64,000 bases of DNA from the NCBI GenBank assembly GCA_963813555.1, contig CAWEZX010000006.1:434001-498000 (forward strand), given 5' to 3'. The notes beneath the pieces are model-generated. The model had not been told where the DNA came from. It was given only the letters and a program-made list of their open reading frames with translations, and did not search any database. The translations under genes were made by a program, and so were the position numbers. This document shows, in pieces, positions 28,105 to 37,094 of the stretch (positions are counted from its first letter, which is position 1; every line of letters begins with the position of its first letter). The stretch comes from Roseiarcus sp963813555. GTDB lineage: Bacteria > Pseudomonadota > Alphaproteobacteria > Rhizobiales > Beijerinckiaceae.

Positions 28105-29511
28105 TTGGGTGGCCGCGCCGTCGGGCCGGAGATCGCACCCGCAAGGCCAGCGTTGGAACTCGGATCAAAGTCTGCAGCTGAGCCGGCGGCCGGCGCGAAG
28201 GTTCCCGCGACGCTTCGCGACCCCGGCGCTATTCCGTTCTGGATCGCCGTCGTTCTCACCGGGCTATGCGCCGGTTTTGGGGCGGCCCTTCTGACGCTCT
28301 TGTTCAACGCAACGCAAGCGCTGGCGTGGGGCGCAAGCGAACCTTCGGCGCTGCTCGAAGCGGCGCGACAAGCCAGTCCTCTGCGTCATCTCGGTTTGCT
28401 GTTCGCCGCCGGGCTCCTGACCAGCCTGGGCCAATGGCTGCTGACGCGGCTCACCAGCGGCAACGGCATCGACATCACAGCGGCGATCTGGTTTCAGGCC
28501 GGCCGCCTGCCGACGCTTAGAACCCTCGGCAGCGCAGTGCTGTCGATCATCATTGTCGGCATGGGCGCTCCGCTCGGCCGTGAGGGCGGCCCGAAGCAGG
28601 CCGGCGCCGTGTTCGGCAATCTGTTCTCCAGCCTGCAGAATTTGTCGGACGAGCAGCGTCGCCTGGTGGTCGCGATCGGCGCCGGCGCCGGGATGGCGGC
28701 GGTCTACAGCGTGCCGGTCGGCGGCGCCCTTTTCGCGCTCGAAGTGTTGCGCGGCGCGCTGGCGCTGCGGCTGGTGCTGCCGGCGCTGGCCGCCGCGTTG
28801 ATCGCCGTCAAGACGGCAAGCTTCGTCGTGCCGAACGCGCCCATTTACGCCGTCCCGATCTACGACATCACACCCGACGTCTACTTTTGGGCCGTTATCG
28901 CTTCGCCGTTCATTGGCTTGTGGTCGGTCGCTTTCGTTCGCGCCATCGCCTGGGCCTACGGCGTTCGTCCTTCGGACTGGCGCCGGTTCATCGCGCCGCC
29001 GCTCGTCCTCGCTGTCGTCGGGCTCTTATCCGTCGTTTTTCCGGAGCTGCTCGGCAACGGACAGGCCGTCTTCCAGCTCGTGGTGCTGCACCCGCTGGCG
29101 CCGCTTGCGCTCGCGGCTCTCCTGCTGCTCAGGCCGCTGGCGACCGTGGCCTCCATGGCCAGCAGCGCGCCCGGAGGGCTATTCACGCCCTCGCTCGCCG
29201 CCGGGGGGCTCGCGGGCGCCGCGTTGGGCCAGCTCTGGCTCTGGGTTCATCCGGGAGGCGAAATCGGCCTTTACGCGCTTCTGGGCGCGGGCGCGATGCT
29301 GGCGGCGTCCACCCAAGGACCGATCTCGTCCCTGGTGCTGATGATCGAACTGACCGGCCAGGCCCGCGCCTTCGCCCTGCCGATGCTGACGGCGATCGTC
29401 ATCGCCACCGCCACCGCGCGCCTGATCGAGTGGCGCTCAATCTATGAAGCGCGGCTCTCTGACGAAGAAGTGGCCGAGCGCTTGCGAGCACGTGAGCCAA
29501 TGGGCGCCTGA
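28105..29511 (+). CDS. ClC family chloride channel/antiporter
   Basis: This is an inner-membrane anion channel or Cl-/H+ antiporter of 468 residues at most, with about ten hydrophobic helices. GAPLGREGGPKQAGAVFG holds the gating glutamate motif (GREGP type), and SSAPGGLFTPSLAAGGLAG is the GxFxP chloride-site motif. The first selectivity motif GSGIP is replaced by SGNGIDI. The start is uncertain: TTG at 28105 opens a long hydrophilic leader, and a later start before PFWIAVVLTGL is possible. It stands alone. Confidence 0.85.
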   Translation: MGGRAVGPEIAPARPALELGSKSAAEPAAGAKVPATLRDPGAIPFWIAVVLTGLCAGFGAALLTLLFNATQALAWGASEPSALLEAARQASPLRHLGLLFAAGLLTSLGQWLLTRLTSGNGIDITAAIWFQAGRLPTLRTLGSAVLSIIIVGMGAPLGREGGPKQAGAVFGNLFSSLQNLSDEQRRLVVAIGAGAGMAAVYSVPVGGALFALEVLRGALALRLVLPALAAALIAVKTASFVVPNAPIYAVPIYDITPDVYFWAVIASPFIGLWSVAFVRAIAWAYGVRPSDWRRFIAPPLVLAVVGLLSVVFPELLGNGQAVFQLVVLHPLAPLALAALLLLRPLATVASMASSAPGGLFTPSLAAGGLAGAALGQLWLWVHPGGEIGLYALLGAGAMLAASTQGPISSLVLMIELTGQARAFALPMLTAIVIATATARLIEWRSIYEARLSDEEVAERLRAREPMGA

Positions 29512-29523
29512 GCGCCGATCGGC

Positions 29524-30360
29524 TCATCGCGAGCCCGCCGGCTCGCCGGTCGCGTCGCGCTGCTTCAGATATTGCCGAACGTCGTCGATCGAGTCGCTGA
29601 GCAGTTCGGTCATGCGGATCTTGGCGAGTTCCACGGAGCCGTCGCGAATGGCCTCGAGAATGGCCCTGTGCTGGTGCAGCCGATCATCCTGGATTTTCGA
29701 GGCGCCCTCCCAGCTCAGTTCGAACGTGCACTCGAGCGAGGTGCGGATGAGGCCGCCAAGGGCGGCGAGAAAATGATTTCCGGTCGCCTCCAGGATTCCC
29801 ATGTGGAAGTCAAGATCCGCCCCGATGAGATCGCCCGCGCCATCCCTGAACTGATCCATACGGCGATAGGCGTCCGCGATCCGGTCGATCGTAGCGGGCG
29901 AGGGCGCGCGCGCCGCCAGCGCCGCCGCCTCGGGCTCGACCATTTGCCGCAGCACAAACAGCTCGGCGACGAAGCTTTCCGTCGGCGTCGACTGCAAATG
30001 CCAAGACAGCACCTCCGGATCGAGCATGTTCCAGTCGGACTTGGGCCGCACCCGCGTGCCGATCTTCGGCCGCGCAACGATCATCGCCTTGGCGGTCAGG
30101 ACGCTATAGGCTTCTCGCAGCGCCGTGCGGGATACCTTGAACCGAGCGCACATAGCGGCGGCGTTGGGGAGAAGGAGACCTGGCGCGTAGACCCCGCTGA
30201 CGATCTCGCGCCCGAGCCTACCGGCCAGCGAAGCGCGGATGTTGCGCTCGAACGTCTGAGGCGCGCGGTCGCGGAGCCGAGAGCGCTCGGCAGGCGAACG
30301 CGGCGAGCCGACCCGCCTGCCCTTCGCCGCTGAAGTCAGCGGCCTGGAAACCCGCGCCAT
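29524..30360 (-). CDS. GntR family (FadR/FCD type) transcriptional regulator
   Basis: The product is 278 residues. The N-terminal winged helix-turn-helix is at about 45-110 (LGREIVSGVYAPGLLLPNAA, then FKVSRTALREAYSVLTAKAM). The C-terminal FCD ligand domain has LFVLRQMVEPEAAALAA, DLDFHMGILEATGNHFLA and HQHRAILEAIRDG, whose Asp/His residues normally bind a metal. FCD regulators usually answer to sugar acids or organic acids; no metabolic partner gene is adjacent, so its target is unknown. The Arg-rich first 40 residues may be partly non-native. Confidence 0.88.
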   Translation of the reverse strand: MARVSRPLTSAAKGRRVGSPRSPAERSRLRDRAPQTFERNIRASLAGRLGREIVSGVYAPGLLLPNAAAMCARFKVSRTALREAYSVLTAKAMIVARPKIGTRVRPKSDWNMLDPEVLSWHLQSTPTESFVAELFVLRQMVEPEAAALAARAPSPATIDRIADAYRRMDQFRDGAGDLIGADLDFHMGILEATGNHFLAALGGLIRTSLECTFELSWEGASKIQDDRLHQHRAILEAIRDGSVELAKIRMTELLSDSIDDVRQYLKQRDATGEPAGSR

Positions 30361-30733
30361 GGACCTCCCGCAAATCTCAACCGTCGTCTCCGAGCGGAAG
30401 GATGAACGGCAAGGATCGGGGCGTCACGACGATCAGGACAGTACAACCCGCCGCTGATCATAGTCCTCCCTCCATGCGGCAAGCCGTCGAAATTGGTAAC
30501 GAGGCATCGAGCTTGAAACAAAGACTGAGCCGACGGCGCCGTCCAGCCACCCGAACAAACCGCTCATTAGGGAACCCGGGGTCGAAGGGATTAGTCATAC
30601 AATAAGAAAATTTGTCAAACGGCGAATTCGCGCAGGTGGAGGCCGGGCGCGAGCGCTCGACACAAAAGCCGCCCCGGGGCTGGCCTCTGCTTTGAACCGG
30701 CAAGACGGCCTCGCCCCGCGGGCGCGCCGCCGC
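30361..30733. other. Intergenic region between gntR-type gene and chaB
   Basis: These 373 bases hold no ORF with homology. The stretch 30590-30620 is AT-rich (ACAATAAGAAAATTTGTC) and is the most likely promoter area for the regulator gene, but I see no clear -35/-10 pair. Confidence 0.4.
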
Positions 30734-30943
30734 TCACCGCTTCTCCACCCATTCGTCGCCGCTCTTCTCGTAGGCGCGTTTCACCGCCGCCCAGGCGATG
30801 CGGAAGGCGGCTTCCTCCTGGCGGGGATCATGCGTATGGGCGGCGTGGGCGTGATTAAACGCCTCGCGAAAGATGTCCTGGGCGTGCTCAGGCAGGTGCG
30901 AGCGGACGGACGGCGGCAGATCGGCGTTCACGTCATAGGGCAT
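30734..30943 (-). CDS. ChaB family protein
   Basis: The 69-residue product starts MPYDVNADLPPSVRSHLPEH and has AQDIFREAFNHAHAAH and AFRIAWAAVKRAYEKSGDEW, which together match the ChaB fold from end to end. ChaB was named as a regulator of cation transport in E. coli; its real biochemical role is unclear. It is a single gene. Confidence 0.88.
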   Translation of the reverse strand: MPYDVNADLPPSVRSHLPEHAQDIFREAFNHAHAAHTHDPRQEEAAFRIAWAAVKRAYEKSGDEWVEKR

Positions 30944-31079
30944 GACGGCCTCCGCTGCGCCGGACTTGGCGCCTGCAATGTATCGCTAACGCGTTCGGCG
31001 AGAAACAGTTACGGCAAGCCGGTCGAGTGAACTAACTCTGCTTGGTTCATTTGGAGAATCAACAGCCCGCGGGCGCCCC

Positions 31080-31301
31080 TCAGGCGATGATGTCGGGCGT
31101 GAGTTGGTCCTCGAGCCTCGTCAGCCTGTCTCGCAGCATGAGCTTTCGCTTCTTGAGCCGCTGCAATTGCAATTGGTCAGCCTGGCCCGCGCCTCGCAGC
31201 GCCTCGATCGCGGCGTCGAGGTCGCGGTGCTCCTCGCGCAGCCGCTCGATTTGGGCGACCAGCGCCGCATGTTCCTCCGGCGTGAACTCCTTGTCGTCCA
31301 T
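31080..31301 (-). CDS. DUF465 (YdcH-like) small coiled-coil protein
   Basis: The 73-residue helical protein contains ALVAQIERLREEHRDLDAAI and LQRLKKRKLMLRDRLTRLED, the paired helices and KKRKL motif of DUF465. Function is unknown. It is divergent from a second DUF465 gene at 31469, with 167 bases between them. Confidence 0.85.
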   Translation of the reverse strand: MDDKEFTPEEHAALVAQIERLREEHRDLDAAIEALRGAGQADQLQLQRLKKRKLMLRDRLTRLEDQLTPDIIA

Positions 31302-31468
31302 TCCTGCGCCACTTTACGTCAGGCTTTGCGCGGGCCGAGGCGATTAAACCTCCCCCCAAATGTCAGGGGCGCGGCGCCGAAATTCCACAGTTCGGCGCCA
31401 TTTTGCCGCTTGCGCCGGTCGCCAGTTATGTCACACTTTCGTCGTTAAAAATATGAGGGAGCTGTCCC

Positions 31469-31657
31469 ATGTCGATTGATTCGCATCTCAGCGAACTGGT
31501 GCGCCGTCACCAGGCCATTGAGGAAGCGATCCTAGCCGAAGTCAACCACCCGGCGTCAGACGACACCAAAGTCCACGAACTCAAGCGCAAGAAACTTCAT
31601 CTCAAGGACGAGATCGAAAGGCTCAAGCACCAGACCGAGCCCGCGCCTTCACATTAG
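31469..31657 (+). CDS. DUF465 (YdcH-like) small coiled-coil protein
   Basis: The 62-residue product begins MSIDSHLSELVRRHQAIEEA and has VHELKRKKLHLKDEIERLKH, the DUF465 core with its KRKKL-x2-KDEI motif. GAGGGAGC lies upstream of the ATG. Function is unknown. A diverged paralog lies on the opposite strand just upstream. Confidence 0.88.
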   Translation: MSIDSHLSELVRRHQAIEEAILAEVNHPASDDTKVHELKRKKLHLKDEIERLKHQTEPAPSH

Positions 31658-31674
31658 GGCCGCGACAGACACGA

Positions 31675-32874
31675 TTACAGTCCGAGCGGCGCGGCCACAG
31701 CGTCGCGCCACTCCTCGATAACCGCTGGATCACGCTCCCTCCGCAAGCTCTCTGCCGCGAAGGATGAGAGATCCTCTCGAGACGTCAGTCGCGCGAGCGC
31801 CCATACCGAGGCCCCGCGAACGAGTGGACTTTCGTCGCCCAATCGTTCCTCCGCGACGGGGGCCAGCGCGCGATCCTTCGAGTTCCCAATCGCAATCATC
31901 ACATTTCGCACGAAGCGCGCTCTGCCGATGCGCTTGATCGGGCCGCCCGCGAACAGCGACCGGAACGAGGCGTCGTCGAGGCGGGCGAGTTCGGCCAAGG
32001 GCGGCGCGTTGAGGTCGGCGCGCGCCGCAAGTTTTGCTTCCCGCCCTTGGCTTGCGAACTTGTTCCACGGGCAGGCGGCAAGGCAGTCGTCGCAACCATA
32101 GATGCGATTGCCGATCGCGGATCGAAACTCGCGGGGAATTGGACCTTTATGCTCAATCGTGAGATAGGAAATGCAGCGCCGCGCGTCGAGCTGATAGGGC
32201 GCCGGGAACGCATTCGTCGGACATGCGTCGAGGCAGGCGCGGCATTGTCCGCAATGGTCCGTTTCCGGCGAATCAGGCGGCAGGTCGAGGTTGGTGAGGA
32301 TCGCGCCCAGGAACAGCCAGGAGCCAAAATCGCGCGACACCAGATTGGTGTGCTTGCCCTGCCAGCCCAGCCCCGCGCGGGCGGCCAGCGGCTTCTCCAT
32401 GAGCGGCGCGGTGTCGACGAAGACTTTTATGTCCGCCCTTTCGGGTCGCGCCGCCGCAATCAGAAACGCCGCCAGCTGCTTGAGCTTGCCTTTGAGCACA
32501 TCGTGATAGTCGCGATGGCGCGCATAGACAGAAATGGCCCCAGCCTCAGGGCGCGCGAGCGCCGCCAGCGGGTCCGCCTCGGGCCCGTAATTGAGGCCCA
32601 GCATGATGACACTGCCGGCGTCGGCCATCAGCTTGCGAGGATCGACGCGCCGCTCGAATGTCTCTTCCATCCAGCTCATGTCGCCATGCGCGCCTTCGGC
32701 GAGCCAAGCCGCAAGACGCTCGCCAGCTAACGTCGGCGCCTCGGTCGAGGTGACTCGGCAGACGTCGAAGCCGAGCGCGTGCGCCTTTTGGCGCAGGGCC
32801 GCCAGGGTCAAAACCCAATCGCCTGTTGCGGCGGCGACAGCTTTGGCTGGCTTGCGGGTCAAACCGTCGCGCAC
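31675..32874 (-). CDS. queG: Epoxyqueuosine reductase QueG
   Basis: QueG catalyses the last step of queuosine synthesis in tRNA, using cobalamin and two 4Fe-4S clusters. The 399-residue product has WMEETFERRVDPRKLMADA, FVDTAPLMEKPLAARAGLGW (with WQGKHTNLVS) and the ferredoxin motifs CGQCRACLDACP and CDDCLAACPWNKFA, then a C-terminal HEAT-like tail (VRGASVWALARLTS). The start may be internal (near LTLAALRQKAHALGFD) since the first 25 residues are weakly conserved in the family. Confidence 0.93.
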   Translation of the reverse strand: MRDGLTRKPAKAVAAATGDWVLTLAALRQKAHALGFDVCRVTSTEAPTLAGERLAAWLAEGAHGDMSWMEETFERRVDPRKLMADAGSVIMLGLNYGPEADPLAALARPEAGAISVYARHRDYHDVLKGKLKQLAAFLIAAARPERADIKVFVDTAPLMEKPLAARAGLGWQGKHTNLVSRDFGSWLFLGAILTNLDLPPDSPETDHCGQCRACLDACPTNAFPAPYQLDARRCISYLTIEHKGPIPREFRSAIGNRIYGCDDCLAACPWNKFASQGREAKLAARADLNAPPLAELARLDDASFRSLFAGGPIKRIGRARFVRNVMIAIGNSKDRALAPVAEERLGDESPLVRGASVWALARLTSREDLSSFAAESLRRERDPAVIEEWRDAVAAPLGL

Positions 32875-33017
32875 CTAGGTCTCTCTCAAAGACGTACGTT
32901 TTTAAGAGGGCATGGCAGGCGGCATCACGATGAAGGCCTGCGCCGCCTTCCATACGGCGCTCTCAGACAATCTTCCCGTTTTGCAGCCCACATTGGACGA
33001 GGTCACGAGAACTTCGG

Positions 33018-34166
33018 TCAAGTTCCAAAAACAAATTGCGTTCCGGTATAGGACCGCAACAGTTTCGCCGGCATTTCCGCTCTCGCGATTTCGTAGAACG
33101 GTTCGCCCGTGCAATGGAGCGGAATGACATGGTCGATGTCCATCTCCTTCATTGCGGCGATCACCTCGCGGACGTAATCCTCCTTGTAGGGCGCGAGGTG
33201 GAAGCCGCCGATCACTGCATGGACCTTGGTGATTCCTGAGGCCGTTTGCGCCTGTTTGATCGCGTTGACCACGCCGCGATGGCTGCACGAAGTCAGCACG
33301 ACGAGACCGCGTCCCTTCACGTTATAGGCTGTCGCAATCTCGTGGCGGAACGTATCCGGCGTGCTTGTCAAGTCGCGCTCGTCTTCCGGCAATTTGTCGG
33401 CGTAGCAGCCGAAGCCATGCGCGACGCCGATCTTCATGACGCTCGGCGAAAGCACTTTCTCGAAAGTCTCCTGGCTGATATGGCCGGTGGTGAAGGCGTG
33501 GTCGGCGACGAGCGAAGGACCATCGACATAGGTCACCGCGAGCTTGGCGTTATTCAGCGCGCCGCGATCAATCGCTCCGAAGTCGCCTTTGTAAGGCCCA
33601 GCAGTCCAAATACGCGAGCAGAACGCTTCCTCGCCGCCGACGAAGAACGGCAGCTTGGGTTTCAGGGAGCTGCCATTTTGCTTGAGAAAGCCCGCCAGAC
33701 CACCGAAATGATCGTAATGGCCGTGGCTCAGGACGAGAGCGTCCAGGCTGGCCGGATCGAGCCCGACGAGCGCTATGTTATTGATCAAGGCCTCCGGCGT
33801 ATAGCCGAAATCCATCAGAACATTGCGTGTTTCGTCGCCGCGCTTCGACTGAGCATGCATCGCCAGCCCGAACTCGCTGATCAAGGTCTTTCCCGGCGGC
33901 TTGTCCAGGCCAATGCCCCAACCGAAATGCTTGATATCGACATCGCCCGCCTTCGGGCTCGGCGCGACCGCGAACTGGTAGGAATCGATGACAACGCGGA
34001 TCGCGAGCCGGTCAACCTCAGGCGGCGTCGCTGGAAGCAATTGGGCTCGCGCCGGACGCACACCTCCTCCAACGGTTGCGATCAGCGCGGCCAAAGCCGC
34101 GCCGCGCATCAGATCGCGCCGGTCGATTCCGGAACATGTGTGAACAAATGAATTCAGCAACATCAC
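33018..34166 (-). CDS. MBL-fold metallohydrolase, likely exported by Tat
   Basis: The product is 382 residues. A twin-arginine-like signal (DRRDLMRGAALAALIATVGG, ending near RPARAQ) precedes a metallo-beta-lactamase fold with VLSHGHYDHFGG (HxHxDH), HGFGCYADKLPEDERDLTS, VLTSCSHRGVVNAI and VIGGFHLAPYKED. The order matches the COG1237 group (7,8-dihydropterin-6-methyl-like hydrolases), whose substrates are mostly unknown. The protein probably acts in the periplasm. It is divergent from nothing close and followed by an empty 143-bp gap. Confidence 0.82.
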   Translation of the reverse strand: MMLLNSFVHTCSGIDRRDLMRGAALAALIATVGGGVRPARAQLLPATPPEVDRLAIRVVIDSYQFAVAPSPKAGDVDIKHFGWGIGLDKPPGKTLISEFGLAMHAQSKRGDETRNVLMDFGYTPEALINNIALVGLDPASLDALVLSHGHYDHFGGLAGFLKQNGSSLKPKLPFFVGGEEAFCSRIWTAGPYKGDFGAIDRGALNNAKLAVTYVDGPSLVADHAFTTGHISQETFEKVLSPSVMKIGVAHGFGCYADKLPEDERDLTSTPDTFRHEIATAYNVKGRGLVVLTSCSHRGVVNAIKQAQTASGITKVHAVIGGFHLAPYKEDYVREVIAAMKEMDIDHVIPLHCTGEPFYEIARAEMPAKLLRSYTGTQFVFGT

Positions 34167-34319
34167 GCTCCTCCTTTGCTTGCCTCCTCCCGCCCGCTTT
34201 GTTTGACTCGCTGCCCTATAATCCTGATCTGCGGGGACTTTAAGGTGCGACCCGCGCGCCTCTTAAAACATCTCCGTTTTTTGTGGCCGAAAGCATTGGT
34301 GCAAAAATCGGGTTTGACC

Positions 34320-35011
34320 CTAAAAATCGAGATCGGCGTAAGCGACGCTCGGCATCATTCCCGGCAGCCGCTCGGCCAGAAGCGGGCGGAACGATGGGCG
34401 CGACTTCATTCGCGCATACCAGGTCTTGGCGGTTTCGTTCTCGTCCCACTGCGCGTCGCCCAGATAGTCGATACAAGACAGGTGCGCCGCCGCCGCGAGG
34501 TCGGCATGGCTCAGCCGGTCGCCGGCCAACCAGTTGCGGGCCCCGATAAGGTGGCCAATGTAGCGCAGATGATAGCGCAGATTGGCGCGCGCGGCGCGCA
34601 CCGCGTCCATGTCGGGGGCGCCGCCCCTTGGGCGACGTTCATAAAGCGCTTGTTGACCTTCTCTCGCACCAGCCATTGACTCAATTCATTGAAGAACTTG
34701 ACGTTGAACCAGTGCGTGAGCCGGCGCGTCTCGGCGCGGGCCAGCGGATCCTGCGGCATCAGCCGGCGATCGCCGAGCCCTAAGCCCTGCGTCTCGTCGA
34801 GATATTCGGCGATCACGTCCGCTCCCGACAGGCTTTGACGATCGTCCTCGATCATCACCGGCGTCGCGCCTTCGGGAGCGATCAACAGAAACTCCCGGCG
34901 CCGGTCCCACGCCCTTTCTTCGACCAGACGGGGCTCGATTCCCATTTCGCCGAGCACAAGGCGGATGAAGCGGGAATGGGGGCAAAACGGATGATGGTAA
35001 AGCGTAATCAT
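34320..35011 (-). CDS. Glutathione S-transferase family protein (frame-broken at 34624)
   Basis: The N-terminal thioredoxin-like domain reads MITLYHHPFCPHSRFIRLVL, with EGATPVMIEDD (cis-Pro) and LSGADVIAEYLDE (Glu-Ser/Ala-Asp glutathione site). The helical C-terminal domain is in another frame: LAGDRLSHADLAAAAHLSCI. Adding one base to the C4 run at 34624-34627 joins them as MNVAQGGGAPDMDAVRAA and gives about 230 residues. Both halves are well conserved, so an assembly indel is likely. Substrate unknown. Confidence 0.82.
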
Positions 35012-35461
35012 TCAGACCCAGGCTTGAGCAGGCAAGAAACGGGATCGGCGACGCTGGCCGCAGTTCATCATCGGACTCCCCCAGATGCTGCGCCGCGGGT
35101 TAACCAATGGTTAACCGCGGCCGCGCCGAGCGCCAACTCATGCTAAGCGGAACCGTGACCCCGCAGGAATTCATCCAGAAATACAAGTGGCAAACGCTCA
35201 CCGAGCGCGCGGTGGCGCACACGCATTTCAAGGACCTCTGCGCGCTGCTCGGGCACGACGATCCGATAGCGTTCGATCCGAAAGGCAAATCCTTCGCCTT
35301 CGAAAAGAGGCTCGCCAAGACCGGTGGCGGCGGAGGTTTTGCCGATGTCTGGAAGAAAGGCTTCTTCGCCTGGGAGTACAAAAAGAAGAAACGCGACCTT
35401 GACCAGGCGCTTGCCCAACTCGTGCAATACGCCGCGGCGCTGGACAATCCGCCGCTGCTAG

Positions 35462-37094
35462 CAGCCTGTCGGACTGCGCTCATTTTGGCTGACGATCGCG
35501 TGGATTGTCGCGGTTTGGATGTGGGTGGTAGTCCGATCGAGCTTTTCGGTGGCTTCGACTGAGCCTTGGGGAGCCTTGACAAGCCTCGGCCTAGGGCTGG
35601 TCGGCGCGCCTCGTAGGCGTTCGGCCCCTCTCAGGCGGGGCTGAGCGAGAACATTCGCTTCAGATTCCAAGCCATGGTCACGAGAGTCCACTCGCCGCGC
35701 ACTTTTTCGAGCCCACGCAGGGAAAATTGACGGAATCCGAGCACGGATTTGATGATGCCGAACACGGGTTCCGGCGTCTGTTTGCGCAAGGCGTAGAGCG
35801 CGCGGCCTTCCGGCGTCTTCAGTTTATGGGCCATCGCCTGGACCGGCGTCGGTTGTTCCGGGGCTGCCGGCGTCGGCGCGAAGCGCACGCTCAGCGGCGG
35901 ATGATGCGGCTGGCGGCCCATCGCAATCACCGGCTCGACGCCCGCCCTTGCACAGGCGTCCACATTGCCCGCGCTGAAATAGCCGGCGTCCGCCAGCAGA
36001 TGTTCGACCTTCCCCAAATTCTCGGGCAACGCGCCGATCTTCTCCAGTATGGGCTCGACTTGGCCCTTGTCGTTGGGCGTCTGGACCACGTCGATCGCCA
36101 CCACCAGCAGGCTGCCCGTCGCCACCGCCGCCTGCGCGTTGTAGCTTTGTTCGAAACCGCCGCCGGCCGCCGGCATGATGCGGGAGTCCTCATCGGTCAG
36201 ATTGACCTGATCGCTCGGTCGCGGTCCTTCGGCCGCAGGTTGCGGCGGCTTGCCGCCCGGCTTCTTTCCCGTCGCCGCGGCCTTGGCCTCGCGCGCCGCC
36301 ATTTTGGCCTCGTGCTCCGCCATCTCGCGCGCATGACGCTCCTTGGCCCGAGCCTCGATCTTCGCCCGCGCTTCGGCGATCTTACGAAGACGCTCCTCGC
36401 GCCGCGCCAGTTCGTCCGGTATCGACATGCCGTCGGGAACGTCGGCCGCGTCAGCCGCTTCGGCTTTGGTCATCAGATCGGCGACCTCGGCCTTCAATTG
36501 CGCCTCGATCTTGCCTGCGTGTTCATGGGAAAGCGCGCTGTGCCGGCTTGCGTTGGCATGGATCTTCGTCCCGTCCAGGCCGATCGTCCCCATCTCCAGC
36601 ACCCCCATCTCGCGGGCGAGTTGAAGAACGTCCACGAACAGCTTCTCGATCTCTTTCAAGAAGCGCCGCCGAAACGTCGCGATCGTGTCGTGGTCGGGAT
36701 GATCGTTCGCGGCGATGAAACGAAACGCCACCGAGTCGTAGGTCGCCCGCTCCAGCTTGCGGCTGGAGAACACCCCCGTCGCATAGCCGTAAACCAGAAG
36801 CCCCAACACCATCCTGGGATGATACGAAGCCGAACCCGAGCCCCGATAGTCCCGGCTCATCCTGCCGAGATCCAGCCCGTCGACCACTTCGACAATGAAC
36901 CGAGCCAGATGTTTCTCCGGCAGCCACTCGTCAACCGAAGGCGGAAGCAGATATCCCGTCTCTCGGTCGATCGTACGAAAATTGTCCATCTGACCCGGTT
37001 CGTGGCGCAAGGAGAATCAACGCCGTCATTGTACCTCGCCAAACACCGCAGGTCCTTCCAGAACCCACGTCGTTCATTTAAGTCCGACAGGCTG
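35462..37094 (-). mobile_element. IS1182-type element, copy A
   Basis: The element is 1,633 bp with terminal inverted repeats beginning CAGCCTGTCGGACT (left) and ending AGTCCGACAGGCTG (right). It is flanked on both sides by CTAG (35458-35461 and 37095-37098), consistent with a 4-bp target duplication: keeping one CTAG restores the host reading frame. It is nearly identical to copy B at 48180-49813. Confidence 0.9.
35631..36989 (-). CDS. IS1182 family transposase (copy A, intact)
   Basis: The 452-residue DDE transposase starts MDNFRTIDRETGYLLPPSVD. It has the N-terminal DUF772-type domain (GLLVYGYATGVFSSRKLERA, NDHPDHDTIATFRRRFL), a first acidic motif LGLDGTKIHANASRH-like (IGLDGTKIHANASR), a Lys/Ala-rich linker, LLADAGYFSAGNV (second Asp) and the C-terminal YALRKQTPEPVFGIIKSVLG with the catalytic Glu. 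The ATG at 36989 was chosen by comparison with copy C; an ATG at 37010 is possible. Confidence 0.9.
   Translation of the reverse strand: MDNFRTIDRETGYLLPPSVDEWLPEKHLARFIVEVVDGLDLGRMSRDYRGSGSASYHPRMVLGLLVYGYATGVFSSRKLERATYDSVAFRFIAANDHPDHDTIATFRRRFLKEIEKLFVDVLQLAREMGVLEMGTIGLDGTKIHANASRHSALSHEHAGKIEAQLKAEVADLMTKAEAADAADVPDGMSIPDELARREERLRKIAEARAKIEARAKERHAREMAEHEAKMAAREAKAAATGKKPGGKPPQPAAEGPRPSDQVNLTDEDSRIMPAAGGGFEQSYNAQAAVATGSLLVVAIDVVQTPNDKGQVEPILEKIGALPENLGKVEHLLADAGYFSAGNVDACARAGVEPVIAMGRQPHHPPLSVRFAPTPAAPEQPTPVQAMAHKLKTPEGRALYALRKQTPEPVFGIIKSVLGFRQFSLRGLEKVRGEWTLVTMAWNLKRMFSLSPA

Noticed and set aside
32902..33288. Minus-strand frame overlapping the end of the MBL-fold gene
   Set aside because: Most of it is out of frame with the conserved MBL protein, and the unique tail has no homology.
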